From contig NZ_ADVG01000002.1 in the NCBI RefSeq assembly GCF_000178855.1, forward strand, positions 2,542,001 to 2,606,000: a DNA stretch of 64,000 nt, read 5' to 3'. Shown in pieces: positions 35,862 to 45,213 of this stretch (the stretch's first letter is position 1; every line of letters begins with the position of its first letter). The translations under genes and the position numbers were made by a program. The notes below the pieces were generated by a model. The model was not told the DNA's origin and did not search any database. It saw nothing but the letters and a program-made list of their open reading frames with translations. The stretch comes from Ktedonobacter racemifer DSM 44963. GTDB lineage: Bacteria; Chloroflexota; Ktedonobacteria; Ktedonobacterales; Ktedonobacteraceae.

Positions 35862-37349
35862 CTATACCTGGGCGGGCAAGAGAACTTTCTCGGCCATGGG
35901 GAGGGAGAAGCTGATACGTGTTCCCTTGCCGGGTGTGCTCCTGGCCCAGACCTTGCCCCCATGAGCGGTGATGATCGCACGCACGATGGAGAGGCCCAGG
36001 CCGCTACCACCAGTGGCACCTGTGCGCGAGCGGTCGGCACGATAGAAGCGCTCGAAGATGTGCGGCAGGTCTGCCGAGTCAATGCCCACACCCGTATCCT
36101 CGATCCAGACCTCCACAGACTGCCCTGATTCTCCAGGGTGCGCCCCAACCGTTATCGTCCCCCCTACTGGAGTGTGACGGCGGGCGTTATCCAATAAATT
36201 CAACAAAACCTGGGTAACGCGATCACTATCGGCCTGTACCAGAGGTACATCGTCCCGCGTTTCGTTATGGACGACAATGCCCGCGTGCTCACACTCTGGC
36301 TCGATAACCGCTAAGGTCTCTGCTATGAGCTCATGGAGCGAGAGTGGGGCCAGGTCAAGCCGCGTACGACCAGACTCCAGGGAGGTCATCTGTTGTAGGT
36401 CTGCTACCATACGACGCAAGCGCTGTACCTCTCGCCCAATACGTTGCGCGGTCTCCTGGCGCGCAGCCGGATCCTGGATCATATCGTCGGCCAGGGCCTC
36501 GCTAAAGCCCTGGATGGCTGTCAGAGGTGTGGCCAGGTCATGGGCGATATTGGCGAGTAGCTCCCGGCGCGCCTGCTCCTGGCGCCGTAACTCATTGACA
36601 TCGGATTCAATGGTATCGGCCATTTCATTGAAAGTCTGAGCCAGGAGACCCAGTTCATCCTGGGCCGCGGGGACGGGCACACGCTGGGCGTATTTCCCCT
36701 GCTTCATCTGCTCCGCGGCGAGAGTCAGCCATTTGAGGGGCCGCGTCATGCTGCGTGTGAGCAGGAGGCTAAAGAGCAGGACCAGGCTGCCCACAATCAG
36801 CGCCGTCAGCTCGATTGAACTATTGATGCGATTGATTAGGGCGTCCGAATCGGCTTTGGGATCAGAGATAAACAGGGCACCAATGATCTGTCCATTAATC
36901 CTCATGGGAACACTGATATAGATTGACAGAAAGGAGCCTTTGGCAGTGGAGACGTTTAAGTAGCCATCATCCTCCTGTCCGTTCAGCGATTTGTGCAGAG
37001 CGTTACCGAGCGTGGGATCTTTACAAGAAACGAAGCCGTAAGGCTGGAAACATACAATATCCTGCCCACTGGCATCCACAATTTTCTGAATCTCAGGCTC
37101 ACTAGAGACCAGGGTGCCATATTTATTGCCCCAAGTATAGCCCTGCTGGCGGTATTTATTCTCGTAATAGCCAGCAAAATAGATGGCCTTCTGACGGAGG
37201 TTGTCGTGCTGGGCCTCGCGATAAAAACTTTGTATCGCCAGCGAGATCACGATGGAGAGAATCAGGATCGCGCCAATGGTCACAAGCAATAGACTAAGCG
37301 TAAGCTTGGTGCGTAGACCAACTTGTGTGATATCGAAAGGCCTCTTCAT
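35862..37349 (-). CDS. HAMP-containing sensor histidine kinase
   Basis: 495 residues. TM1 at about 15-40, an extracytoplasmic sensor of about 140 residues ('GYYENKYRQQGYTWGNKYG', dCACHE-like), TM2 at about 180-200, HAMP (about 200-255, 'MTRPLKWLTLAAEQMKQGKY'), HisKA with phospho-His270 in 'NIAHDLATPLTAIQGFSE', and HATPase_c: N box 'LLNLLDNARRHTPVGG', G1 'IEDTGVGI', F box 'IFERFYRADRSRTG' and G2 'GGSGLGLSIVRAI'. It autophosphorylates and passes phosphate to the response regulator encoded 53 bp upstream. The signal is unknown. Confidence 0.95.
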   Translation of the reverse strand: MKRPFDITQVGLRTKLTLSLLLVTIGAILILSIVISLAIQSFYREAQHDNLRQKAIYFAGYYENKYRQQGYTWGNKYGTLVSSEPEIQKIVDASGQDIVCFQPYGFVSCKDPTLGNALHKSLNGQEDDGYLNVSTAKGSFLSIYISVPMRINGQIIGALFISDPKADSDALINRINSSIELTALIVGSLVLLFSLLLTRSMTRPLKWLTLAAEQMKQGKYAQRVPVPAAQDELGLLAQTFNEMADTIESDVNELRRQEQARRELLANIAHDLATPLTAIQGFSEALADDMIQDPAARQETAQRIGREVQRLRRMVADLQQMTSLESGRTRLDLAPLSLHELIAETLAVIEPECEHAGIVVHNETRDDVPLVQADSDRVTQVLLNLLDNARRHTPVGGTITVGAHPGESGQSVEVWIEDTGVGIDSADLPHIFERFYRADRSRTGATGGSGLGLSIVRAIITAHGGKVWARSTPGKGTRISFSLPMAEKVLLPAQV

Positions 37350-37402
37350 GCTTCACCTTACCTGCCTGCATCCAAATACCCAGCTAGAGTGGGCATGGCT
37401 CC

Positions 37403-38146
37403 TCAAGAGGACGACTCCATGCCTGGAGGAACAAACTTATATCCCACGCCCCAGACCGTCTGAATGACCTGTTGCACCTGTTTCGTAGACTCTAGCTTCT
37501 TGCGCAGCGTGCCAATGTGGACATCGACCGTACGCCCATCTCCCAGGTAGCTATAGCCCCAGACCTGGTTGAGGAGCGTCTCGCGTGTGAACACCCGGTC
37601 TGGAGCCTTCGCCATGAGCGCCAGAAGGTCAAACTCTTTGACGGTCAGCGAGAGCGCCTGCGGGCCGACGGTGACGCGCCGCGCGGGTATATTAATCAAT
37701 AGGGGGCCATAGCTCAGCTCTTCGCCTGATGCGCTCTTCTCATCGGCGTGATGTCCCTCGCCCTCCACACCGGGACTGGAATAGAGGCCAGCCCGGCGCA
37801 GGATGGCCTTGACACGGCTTATGACCTCGCGGGGGCTGAAGGGCTTAACCAGGTAATCGTCCGCGCCCGAATCCAGGCCTGCGATGCGGTCCTCTTCGCC
37901 CTGGCGCGCAGTGAGCATCAGGATAGGCGTATTGGCCCAGGTACGAATACGCCGACATACCTCCATGCCATCGAGCATAGGCAGCATCAGGTCTAGAATC
38001 ACTAGATCTGGCTTCTCGCGTGCATGGAGTTCAATACCAGCTATGCCATCGTTAGCGGTAACGACGGCATAGCCCGCCTGTTCAAGATAGAGGCGGAGCA
38101 ACTGGGCAATATTTGCTTCATCTTCAATGACGAGAATCTTCATCAT
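37403..38146 (-). CDS. OmpR/PhoB-family response regulator
   Basis: 247 residues. Receiver domain with Asp52 as phosphoacceptor ('PDLVILDLMLP'), acidic residues at 'IEDE' and the conserved Lys in 'YLVKPFS'. A linker of about 40 Gly/Glu/His/Ser residues separates it from the winged-helix output domain ('KEFDLLALMAKAPDRVFTRETLLNQVWGYSYLGDGRTVDVHIGTLRKKL'). It is the first gene of the pair with the kinase (53-bp gap), so the two are probably co-transcribed. Targets unknown. Confidence 0.95.
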   Translation of the reverse strand: MMKILVIEDEANIAQLLRLYLEQAGYAVVTANDGIAGIELHAREKPDLVILDLMLPMLDGMEVCRRIRTWANTPILMLTARQGEEDRIAGLDSGADDYLVKPFSPREVISRVKAILRRAGLYSSPGVEGEGHHADEKSASGEELSYGPLLINIPARRVTVGPQALSLTVKEFDLLALMAKAPDRVFTRETLLNQVWGYSYLGDGRTVDVHIGTLRKKLESTKQVQQVIQTVWGVGYKFVPPGMESSS

Positions 38147-38315
38147 TCTCTACAACCTGTTTCCCTGGAAGAATATGGTGTTACTATAGCAGACGCACAT
38201 CAAAGAACTTTAAGAAATATGTAAAGCTTTTTTAAGCTACGCACTGACTGCTACTACTCTGTTAAACTTCATTTGAAAGGTATTCATGCCGCCTGCGGCG
38301 GCGGGGGAAAGGGAC

Positions 38316-38339
38316 GCAGAGGGGCTGACGCCCCTCTGC
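38316..38339. repeat. REP-like hairpin, copy 2
   Basis: GCAGAGGGGC/GCCCCTCTGC with a TGAC loop, preceded by GGGGGAAAGGGAC and followed by ACTCCCC, as in the 34556-34595 unit. Confidence 0.5.
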
Positions 38340-38418
38340 ACTCCCCACGTCCTCTCCTTTTCAATTGAGCTTGAACAGAATACTACGCTTCGTTTTCCGC
38401 TTCACGCCACATTCCAGT

Positions 38419-39000
38419 CTACTCTCTGGGCTTGAGGTATCCCAAACGCTCCAGGGCCATATACGCGGCCGCAATCTGTCCCTGTACCAGAAACTCTCCG
38501 CGATGAATAAGCTCAAGTAGCTCCGCTGGCGTGACCAGCAGGTTCTCAATGACCTCCAAGGGGTCAGGCTTGGGGACTCCTGTTTGCTGGATATTCCGCG
38601 CCAGGTACCACCAGACACGTGTGCGCGCCCCCGTAGGGTTAGCATACATATGAGCCAGGAACTCCATATCCTCCGCGACAGCGACGCTATAGCCGGTCTC
38701 CTCCATCAGCTCGCGGTGCGCCGTCATAAGCGGATTCTCATACTCATCTGGATCGATTCCCCCTGCCGGAAACTCTAGCACCACCTGGCCGATACCATGC
38801 TTGTACTGGCGATTGAGCAAGAAGCGACCATCCTCTGTAACGGGTACCACGCCCGCCCAACCAAAGTTCTCAATGATGTAATAGTCTTCAACGATTGGCC
38901 CGCCTGGTACCTCTACGCACTCGCTACGCACCCGCAAATAGGGGGTATCTAAAAGCTGCCGTGATGATAGCGTCTTCCATGGCGCATGCATATCCTTCAA
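38419..39000 (-). CDS. Nudix hydrolase (ADP-ribose pyrophosphatase-like)
   Basis: 193 residues. The Nudix box is visible as 'GGIDPDEYENPLMTAHRELMEETGYSV' (G-x5-E-x7-REUxEExGU pattern, with a slightly longer loop). 'LNRQYKHGIGQVVLEFPAGG' upstream of the box is typical of ADP-ribose/GDP-mannose pyrophosphatases of the NudF/NudK type. It hydrolyses a nucleoside diphosphate linked to a second moiety. The last residues 'QIAAAYMALERLGYLKPRE' form a C-terminal helix. Single gene, minus strand. Confidence 0.9.
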   Translation of the reverse strand: MKDMHAPWKTLSSRQLLDTPYLRVRSECVEVPGGPIVEDYYIIENFGWAGVVPVTEDGRFLLNRQYKHGIGQVVLEFPAGGIDPDEYENPLMTAHRELMEETGYSVAVAEDMEFLAHMYANPTGARTRVWWYLARNIQQTGVPKPDPLEVIENLLVTPAELLELIHRGEFLVQGQIAAAYMALERLGYLKPRE

Positions 39001-39127
39001 AACAGGGGTTCTCCTTCACTATAGAAGTATACGAAAATGGTTGCACACACATTGTAGCACTGTTTCTCACCTCTCAGGAGAGCCTTCCAATTCTCCTCTG
39101 GCACCAGCCTCGGCTCACTACGCTCGC

Positions 39128-39196
39128 CTCGGGATAAAGGGGATGTGTGTGGAAAACGGCAAAGCCGTTTTCCACACACATCCCCTTTATCCCGAG
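39128..39196 (-). terminator. Long hairpin after the lone receiver gene
   Basis: 33-bp perfect arms (39128-39160 and 39164-39196) with an AAA loop, in the spacer beyond the 3' end of the 39267-39662 gene. No clear U-tract. Confidence 0.75.
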
Positions 39197-39266
39197 CACC
39201 GCAGGCGCGAAGGATGCTCAACCCCATATGTATGAGAATTAAAAAGCCCTGGCTTCCATTGGCAGC

Positions 39267-39662
39267 TTATTGACTTAATAACTGGTTGATGGTATTTGTC
39301 AGAGTATCAATGTCAAAAGGCTTCTCTAGCCCCAGGAGGTGACGTTCCTCTAGTTCCTCGGTGCGCTGGCCCAGGCTCGCGCTGGTGATGATTGTAGGAA
39401 CATGAGAGAGATCTTTCATGGCATGAAGGCGGTCATAGAGTTCGATTCCAGTCATTTCGCGCAATAGATAATCGATAATTAACATATCAACCTGAATACT
39501 ATGCGCCAGGTTGAGCGCTTCATGCGGGGTTGTGGCAAGCAAGGTATAAAATTGTGGCTCCTCGGAGAGAGCCATTTTCATGACCTCACCAATGGCCTCG
39601 TCATCTTCAACGACGAGAATCACCTTGAGGGCTTTGTTCTCCACGCTCTGGTCTTGCGCCAT
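39267..39662 (-). CDS. Single-domain response regulator (receiver only)
   Basis: 131 residues, one REC domain: acidic pocket 'VVEDDE' (about 18-22), phospho-Asp64 in 'MLIIDYLL', Thr/Ser at 'IITSA' and Lys in 'GLEKPF'. There is no output domain, so it acts as a phosphorelay or binding partner for a kinase or diguanylate cyclase encoded elsewhere. It is not part of the two-component operon 1.1 kb away and stands alone. Confidence 0.9.
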   Translation of the reverse strand: MAQDQSVENKALKVILVVEDDEAIGEVMKMALSEEPQFYTLLATTPHEALNLAHSIQVDMLIIDYLLREMTGIELYDRLHAMKDLSHVPTIITSASLGQRTEELEERHLLGLEKPFDIDTLTNTINQLLSQ

Positions 39663-39853
39663 ATTCTACCTTCATTCCGCCTAGTGTCTAAGGATAGACG
39701 TTATTTGCTCACGAGTTCTGAACACATACAGATAACACGCCAGGGGCATCGGTACAAAAGACACGACGCCCCCAAATGGGTTATTATCATTCTCTATCCC
39801 TATCGACACTACGTAGGTAGAGATGAAGGTTGATCGCGCATACGTTAGTAACG

Positions 39854-41479
39854 CTATATATCAAGCGGAACCGTTTCGCCAGTGCCTCGCAATAAGAAGC
39901 GCTGGATTTTGCCTGTCGCGGTCTTAGGGAGCTCGGCGCGGAACTCGATGTAGCGGGGATACTTGTGGGGTGCCAGTCGCCCCTTCACAAATTCCTTAAG
40001 CTCCTCTTCCAGGGACTCCGAAGGCTCTATACCCTGCTTGAGAACCACATAAGCCTTGGGCTTGACGAGCTGCGCCTCATCTAAGTCAGCTACTACCGCC
40101 GCTTCAAGCACCATGGGATGAGCGATCAGAGTGTTCTCGACCTCTACTGGCGAGACCCATTGCCCGCTCACTTTGAGCATGTCATCGGAGCGCCCACAGT
40201 ACCAAAAGTACCCCTCCTCATCGAGATAATATTTGTCACCAGTAGAAATCCAGTGTCCATTGATTGTATCCTTCGTCTTCTCATGTTTGTTCCAGTACGA
40301 GGCGGCAATACTCTCGCCACTGATCAAGAGGTTGCCGATATCCCCCTGGGGTACAGACTGGCCCTGCTCATCGACCAGGAGCGCCTGGTAACCTGGAACA
40401 AGCTTGCCCGTGCTGCCGGGGCGAATATCGTCAAAGCGGTTGCTGATAAAGATGTGCAGAATCTCGGTTGAGCCAATGCCATCGAGAATGGGTACCTGGA
40501 AGGCATCCTGCCAGCGTCGCAGGAGATCGGCGGGCAGCGCCTCTCCGGCGGAGACACAGACACGTAGCGAGGAACAATCAAAGCGGCGTGCGGCCTCAGG
40601 TAGCGCCAGCATACTGGCATACAAAGTGGGAACGCCAAAGAAGATACTTGGGCGATACTGCTCAATCACGCGGAACATGTCTTCCGCCACGGCGCGCCCT
40701 GGATAGTGGATAGCAGAGCCACCAACGCCAAAGGGGAAGTAGAGACCATTACCCAGGCCATAGGCAAAGAAGAGCTTGGCAGCGGAGAAAGTGACATCCT
40801 GCTCATGTATGCCCAGAACGGCGCGGGCATAGTACTCGGTACAGTACAACATATCATGCTGCAAGTGTACACAGCCCTTGGGGAAACCTGTGCTACCCGA
40901 GCTATAGAGCCAGAAGGCGCTATCATCCTTGCTGGTTGCTGCCGCCGCCAGGCTCGCCGAGGTCCGTGCAATCCACGGCTCAAATGCATGCGTCTGGGCA
41001 TCAAGCGCGCTCTGTGTGCCACTCTCTTCAACGATCACAATATGGCGCAGAAAGGCCAGTTGTGGGCGTAAGGCCTGAATGGTGGGCCAGAGCGAGGCAT
41101 GAACCAGGAGCACACGCGCCCGGCTATCGTTCAGCATATAGAGATAGTCAGCGGAGCGGAGCAGGGTATTCATGGGAACAGGGACCGCACCAATCTTGAT
41201 CGCGCCAAAGAAGGCCGCGGCAAAGTAAGGAGAATCGAGCAAGAGCAGGGCAACACGTTGCTCCTGGTCTACTCCCAGGTCGAGCAGCGCGTTGCCCACA
41301 CGGTTCGCCAGTTCGCTTACCTGGGCGTAAGTATAGGTCTGGCCCTCATAATAAATGGCGGGACGCTCGCCGCGCCCCTCTACAAGATGACGATCCAGAA
41401 AGACTGAGGTCGCGTTGAGCTGATCGGGAACAATAACCTGTGGCGTCGCGGGATCGTGTACGGGCTTGGCGTAGAGCAT
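39854..41479 (-). CDS. Benzoate-CoA-ligase-family AMP-dependent CoA ligase
   Basis: 541 residues starting at 'MLYAKPVHDPATPQ', chosen for the GAGGTG upstream. The AMP-binding P-loop 'WLYSSGSTGFPKGCVH' is intact, followed by 'DVTFSAAKLFFAYGLGNGLYFP' (benzoate-CoA ligase-like) and 'GSTEILHIFISNR', then the hinge 'YWYCGRSDDMLKVSGQWVSPVEVE'-type segment and catalytic Lys in 'PKTATGKIQRFLLR'. It activates an aromatic or similar acid to the acyl-CoA via an acyl-adenylate. Related enzymes act on benzoate and 4-hydroxybenzoate. No aromatic ring-cleavage genes adjoin it. Confidence 0.88.
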   Translation of the reverse strand: MLYAKPVHDPATPQVIVPDQLNATSVFLDRHLVEGRGERPAIYYEGQTYTYAQVSELANRVGNALLDLGVDQEQRVALLLLDSPYFAAAFFGAIKIGAVPVPMNTLLRSADYLYMLNDSRARVLLVHASLWPTIQALRPQLAFLRHIVIVEESGTQSALDAQTHAFEPWIARTSASLAAAATSKDDSAFWLYSSGSTGFPKGCVHLQHDMLYCTEYYARAVLGIHEQDVTFSAAKLFFAYGLGNGLYFPFGVGGSAIHYPGRAVAEDMFRVIEQYRPSIFFGVPTLYASMLALPEAARRFDCSSLRVCVSAGEALPADLLRRWQDAFQVPILDGIGSTEILHIFISNRFDDIRPGSTGKLVPGYQALLVDEQGQSVPQGDIGNLLISGESIAASYWNKHEKTKDTINGHWISTGDKYYLDEEGYFWYCGRSDDMLKVSGQWVSPVEVENTLIAHPMVLEAAVVADLDEAQLVKPKAYVVLKQGIEPSESLEEELKEFVKGRLAPHKYPRYIEFRAELPKTATGKIQRFLLRGTGETVPLDI

Positions 41480-41596
41480 TGGCACACCTCTTTCATCTTC
41501 GAAAGATAGCCAACCAGGCGCGCGGGCGCGTCTCGTATGGCAAGCAAACGACATCCAGGCGATTGGAGGTAAGCTACGAGACGCGGTTGCGCGTCC

Positions 41597-41626
41597 GTAC
41601 GCGTATGTACGCGTCTGTACGCGTAT
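41597..41626. repeat. Three tandem 10-bp GTACGCGT repeats upstream of the CoA ligase
   Basis: GTACGCGTAT, GTACGCGTCT, GTACGCGTAT in direct succession. Each holds the palindrome TACGCGTA or ACGCGT, spaced one helical turn. It lies about 120 bp upstream of the ligase start and 13 bp past the tlyA stop codon, so it may be an operator array for the ligase gene. Confidence 0.55.
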
Positions 41627-41638
41627 ATAAAATAGCGC

Positions 41639-42400
41639 TTACACTTCTGCGCGGAAGCGTATATGAAAGAGGAACTCACGGTTCCCATCGCGTCCCAAAA
41701 TTGGAGAATCACTCACCTCCAGTACTTGTAGCGCTGTATGCTGGGGAATCCATTCCTGCAATTCACGCAGGACACGTTGGTGAACCTCGGGATCGCTAAT
41801 AATACCACTGCCTCGGTCCACCTCGGCCTTGCCAGCCTCAAACTGCGGCTTGACGAGCGAGGCGATCCAGGTTTCGGGCGAACGCGCTAAGAGGGGTTCA
41901 AGCGCGGGTAGCACGAGGCGTAGCGAGATAAAAGAGACATCAATAACGGCGCACTGCATTGGCTCTGGGAGTGATTCCAGGTGCCGGATATTGGTGCGCT
42001 CCATCACGACCACGCGTGGATCGTTGCGCAGAGACCAGGCCAACTGGCCATGCCCAACGTCGACCGCGTAGACAAGCTGTGCTCCATGTTCAAGCAAGCA
42101 CTGGGTGAAGCCGCCAGTTGACGAGCCAACGTCTATCGCCACGCGACCAGTTGGATCGAGATGAAAGGCGTCCAGGGCCTTCTCCAGCTTCAGTCCGCCA
42201 CGGCTGACATACTTCATTTCGGGCGTGATCTCTGCGAGACGACACTCTACATCGAGCGGTATCATCGAACCCACCTTGTCAACCATGCGCTCGCCTACAA
42301 AGACCTGGCCGGCCATGATCAGTGCACGCGCACGCTCACGGCTTGGTACCAGCCCCCGCCTCACCAGGGCGACATCGAGTCTCTCTTTATTCGCGGCCAT
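41639..42400 (-). CDS. tlyA: TlyA-family rRNA 2'-O-methyltransferase (hemolysin-like)
   Basis: 253 residues from 'MAANKERLDVALVRRGL'; eight codons upstream lack an SD. An S4 RNA-binding domain (about 4-62, 'SRERARALIMAGQVFVGERMVDKVG') precedes a FtsJ-like methyltransferase: SAM motif 'AIDVGSSTGGFTQCLLEHGA', 'YAVDVGHGQLAW', catalytic-site 'CAVIDVSFISL' and 'KPQFEAG'. TlyA methylates 2'-OH of specific cytidines in 16S/23S rRNA. The 'hemolysin' annotation is historical. It is usually linked to NAD kinase or recN; neither is here. Confidence 0.92.
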   Translation of the reverse strand: MAANKERLDVALVRRGLVPSRERARALIMAGQVFVGERMVDKVGSMIPLDVECRLAEITPEMKYVSRGGLKLEKALDAFHLDPTGRVAIDVGSSTGGFTQCLLEHGAQLVYAVDVGHGQLAWSLRNDPRVVVMERTNIRHLESLPEPMQCAVIDVSFISLRLVLPALEPLLARSPETWIASLVKPQFEAGKAEVDRGSGIISDPEVHQRVLRELQEWIPQHTALQVLEVSDSPILGRDGNREFLFHIRFRAEV

Positions 42401-42731
42401 AAAAATGCTTGTGCATCCTCCCACACTCCATGTAAACCATGTTCCTGTTTAGTATAATCTATTTTTCTGTATCTTTGCTGTGACTCTTCAGCGCTGAGTG
42501 TGATTCACATTTCTGCAACCCTCGCCCCCATTTGGGGTAAACGGAGGCGCAGCGTCACCTATCCCATAAGCACCGCGTTGGTGATACATCACTGACATAT
42601 TCTGTCCAGACATGTTGCTCTACCAGAGGCAACCGCTACACGGGGCCGCTCCCCAAGCCGGTCCCTACCGAGTTTTGAGCGCCTTTTACCATGTGCTGGC
42701 AGAACCATAAATGTGACGTTTATGGGATTAA
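42401..42731. other. Intergenic region with degenerate repeat fragments
   Basis: No gene. It holds GC-rich fragments resembling repeat families elsewhere: CCCCCATTTGGGG near 42526 (as in the three-way-junction repeats) and GGTCCCTACCGAGTTTTGAG at about 42660 (shared with 57777 and the MITE end). Confidence 0.4.
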
Positions 42732-43748
42732 CTACATCTGGTTGTAGTAGATCAGGGCGCCTGCGCCGACGAGGCCGACGTTGGGACCCAGTTCGGCGAG
42801 TACGATGCGCGCCATCTCGCGAGGCACCTGCATCGCGCGCTGCTGGACGATGGCACGCGCGGGGGCCAGCAGTTGCGCGCCCATCTGCATCAGCCCACCA
42901 CCCAGGACAATGAGTTCGGGATTAAAAATATGAATGATGTTGACCAGGCCAACACCCAGCGCCTCTGAAGCCTCGCCCAGGATCTGCTGAGCCAGGGGCA
43001 CACCAGCAGTGGCGGCCTGCGCGACCAGGCGCGCGTCTACACGTAGCTCTTCGTCCACGTGCAGACCAGGCTGTTGCTGGCGTGCGAATCTCAGGAGTTC
43101 TTCACCCTCGCCACGGGCGATAGCAGCCAGGACACGGCGCGCGATGCCCGTTCCCGAGGCCAGGCCCTCCAGGCAGCCAACATTCCCACATCCGCATGGC
43201 TCACCACGCCAGTCAACGGTAATATGCCCCAGTTCACCCGCGGCTCCCGCGATCCCCTCCAGAATCTTGCCATTGGTTATCACGCCGCCACCGATGCCAG
43301 TACTAATGGTCAGATAGACCATTTCATTGCTGCCACGGCCTGCGCCAAAGAGATGCTCGCCCAGGCCAGCCGCGTTCGCGTCGTTCTCCAGGTAAATAGG
43401 TAGCTGGTAGTGCTCGGCAAAGATGTCCCGCAGGGGGATATCGGTCCAGCCCGGCAGATTGGGGGGTGAGATCACGACACCAGTGCGGTTATTAAGTGGC
43501 CCCGGCGCGGCAATGCCAATGCCCGCTATTTGGGCAGGCGTGAGCCGAGCATCAGCTAAGGCCTGGTCTACCGCCTGGAAGAGGCGTGGGATTACACGTT
43601 CGGGGGTACCATTGTCACCGGTAAGCAGATTCGCGCGCGAGAGCAGGGTCGCCCCCTGCAATACCGCCGCCCGAATCTGCGTCCCTCCAAGGTCAACGCC
43701 TACCACCAGGGGATAGGAAGCGTACATTGTCTGGTTGTCACCAATCAT
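42732..43748 (-). CDS. ROK-family sugar kinase (glucokinase-like)
   Basis: 338 residues. ATP-binding 'VVGVDLGGTQIRAAVLQ' (about 14-30), sugar-binding 'LPGWTDIPLRDIF' and 'ENDANAAGLGEHLFGAG', 'STGIGGGVI', the ROK motif 'GELGHITVDWRG' and zinc-binding 'CGCGNVGCLEGLASG'. The HTH domain found in ROK repressors is missing, so it is a kinase; glucose is the likeliest substrate. The start at 43748 has GGAG upstream; an in-frame ATG at 43727 is an alternative. Monocistronic. Confidence 0.92.
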   Translation of the reverse strand: MIGDNQTMYASYPLVVGVDLGGTQIRAAVLQGATLLSRANLLTGDNGTPERVIPRLFQAVDQALADARLTPAQIAGIGIAAPGPLNNRTGVVISPPNLPGWTDIPLRDIFAEHYQLPIYLENDANAAGLGEHLFGAGRGSNEMVYLTISTGIGGGVITNGKILEGIAGAAGELGHITVDWRGEPCGCGNVGCLEGLASGTGIARRVLAAIARGEGEELLRFARQQQPGLHVDEELRVDARLVAQAATAGVPLAQQILGEASEALGVGLVNIIHIFNPELIVLGGGLMQMGAQLLAPARAIVQQRAMQVPREMARIVLAELGPNVGLVGAGALIYYNQM

Positions 43749-44028
43749 ATCAGCTCCAGAAGGTCTGCTTTTTTGTTAGATGATACTCCATTTCGCTTAG
43801 AGCGACAAGATTGATGGAGATTTACTTTGGTACATTTATCTACTCTGAGTTACTATAATGTGTTCATGCCGTTTCTTTTCTTGAAAGCGGCAAATACCAG
43901 GGAGAAATGTTTATTCATAACGATATGACAAATAACCGTTTTTAGTCACAGCTTCCGCGTCTGGCCTCTAGCAGCGGGGAGAGCCGTGTAACATTGAAGG
44001 ATGTGCTTTGTGGATGGGAGGGTAAGAG

Positions 44029-45213
44029 ATGACGACGCTACCAGACCCAGGCCCCGATATGCCTTTTCGGCCTTTTCGCAGTCTGCGCGACTTTGGCGCC
44101 TTTCAACACGTCCCCCAGACAATCACACAGGTGACAGTATCGGGCGCCCCCGAACCCCGTCAACCCATGGCGTATGCCACGCATCGCCCCCAGGTCAGGC
44201 AATCTCAGGTAGCGAGTACCCAGACAGACACAAGCAAAGTGACAACCGATACAGAACAGCTACAGCATGAGCAACGGAAGCGCTGGCTGATGATCGGCCT
44301 GCGTGGGAGTGTGAGCCTGGTGCTGTTTGGCTACCTGCTCATTATGGTTCCCTGGACATCTCTGTTCACAGCATTGCATGCGCTAAATCTCGGTCTCCTG
44401 GGCATCGCTTTCCTCCTGGGTGGCATGAGTAGCGTGGCCTACGCCTTTCAATGGCATCGCCTGTTGCGCGCCGAACATATTCGCTTTGACCTGGCGGACC
44501 TTATCAAGCTTCACCTGGTCAGCCTGACGTTCTACCATTTTCTCCCGACTAGCCTGGATGGGGATACGCTTAAGGCTACCTATGTTGGCAAATGCGCCGA
44601 TAACCCTACCGGGGTGGCGAGCGCGACGGTGCTTTGTCATGTCACCAGTTTTCTTGGCATGCTTGTGATAGCAGTACCCGTGCTGGTGTTACGCCCTGAG
44701 CGTTTTCCCTTCGCTATAAGCATGTGGTTTGTCCTGCTTGCGCTTGGCATTGGTGCGCTCTTCAGTGGCGCGCTTCTCGTCTCCCTGATACTGCCGGAGA
44801 TCATCTTTGGCAAATGGCTGGAGTATCGCCCGGTGCGCGCCCTGCTGCTCCTGGGCAATGCCCTCAGTATCAACCTCAATCGACCACGCGCCCTGCTCTT
44901 CGCCATTAGTTATGGCCTGCTCTCCTGGCTCTGCGCCATCTTTAGCTGTCAGACCTGCGCCCTGGCTCTGGACATACATATACCGCTTGCTTTCTACTGC
45001 GTGGCTGTGCCCCTGGTCACCCTGGTTTCAATCCTGCCTATCTCGCTCTGCGGCTTTGGTCTGCGTGAAGTCATTCTTATCGCTGTCTTTAGCGCCGCGC
45101 CCATCCCAGCGGGAAGCGCGCTTGCCCTGGCGCTGCTCCTGGATGCCCAACTCCTCTTCTTTAGCACGCTTGGAGGCTATCACTACTTCACCCTGGGACG
45201 CCATAGTGTTTAA
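44029..45213 (+). CDS. YbhN/AglD-like (lysylphosphatidylglycerol synthase TM region) membrane protein
   Basis: 394 residues. The first 80 are hydrophilic and Thr/Gln/Pro-rich; then about eight hydrophobic helices. 'FQWHRLLRAEHIRF', 'FYHFLPTSLDGDTLKATYVG' and 'ILPISLCGFGLREVILIAVFS' are the characteristic conserved segments of the UPF0104/LPG_synthase_TM family, which includes flippase-like and glycosyltransferase-associated proteins. No catalytic LPG-synthase domain is fused. Function is therefore only broadly inferred (lipid or polyprenyl handling at the membrane). The stop is followed at once by a 66-bp perfect palindrome. Confidence 0.8.
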   Translation: MTTLPDPGPDMPFRPFRSLRDFGAFQHVPQTITQVTVSGAPEPRQPMAYATHRPQVRQSQVASTQTDTSKVTTDTEQLQHEQRKRWLMIGLRGSVSLVLFGYLLIMVPWTSLFTALHALNLGLLGIAFLLGGMSSVAYAFQWHRLLRAEHIRFDLADLIKLHLVSLTFYHFLPTSLDGDTLKATYVGKCADNPTGVASATVLCHVTSFLGMLVIAVPVLVLRPERFPFAISMWFVLLALGIGALFSGALLVSLILPEIIFGKWLEYRPVRALLLLGNALSINLNRPRALLFAISYGLLSWLCAIFSCQTCALALDIHIPLAFYCVAVPLVTLVSILPISLCGFGLREVILIAVFSAAPIPAGSALALALLLDAQLLFFSTLGGYHYFTLGRHSV

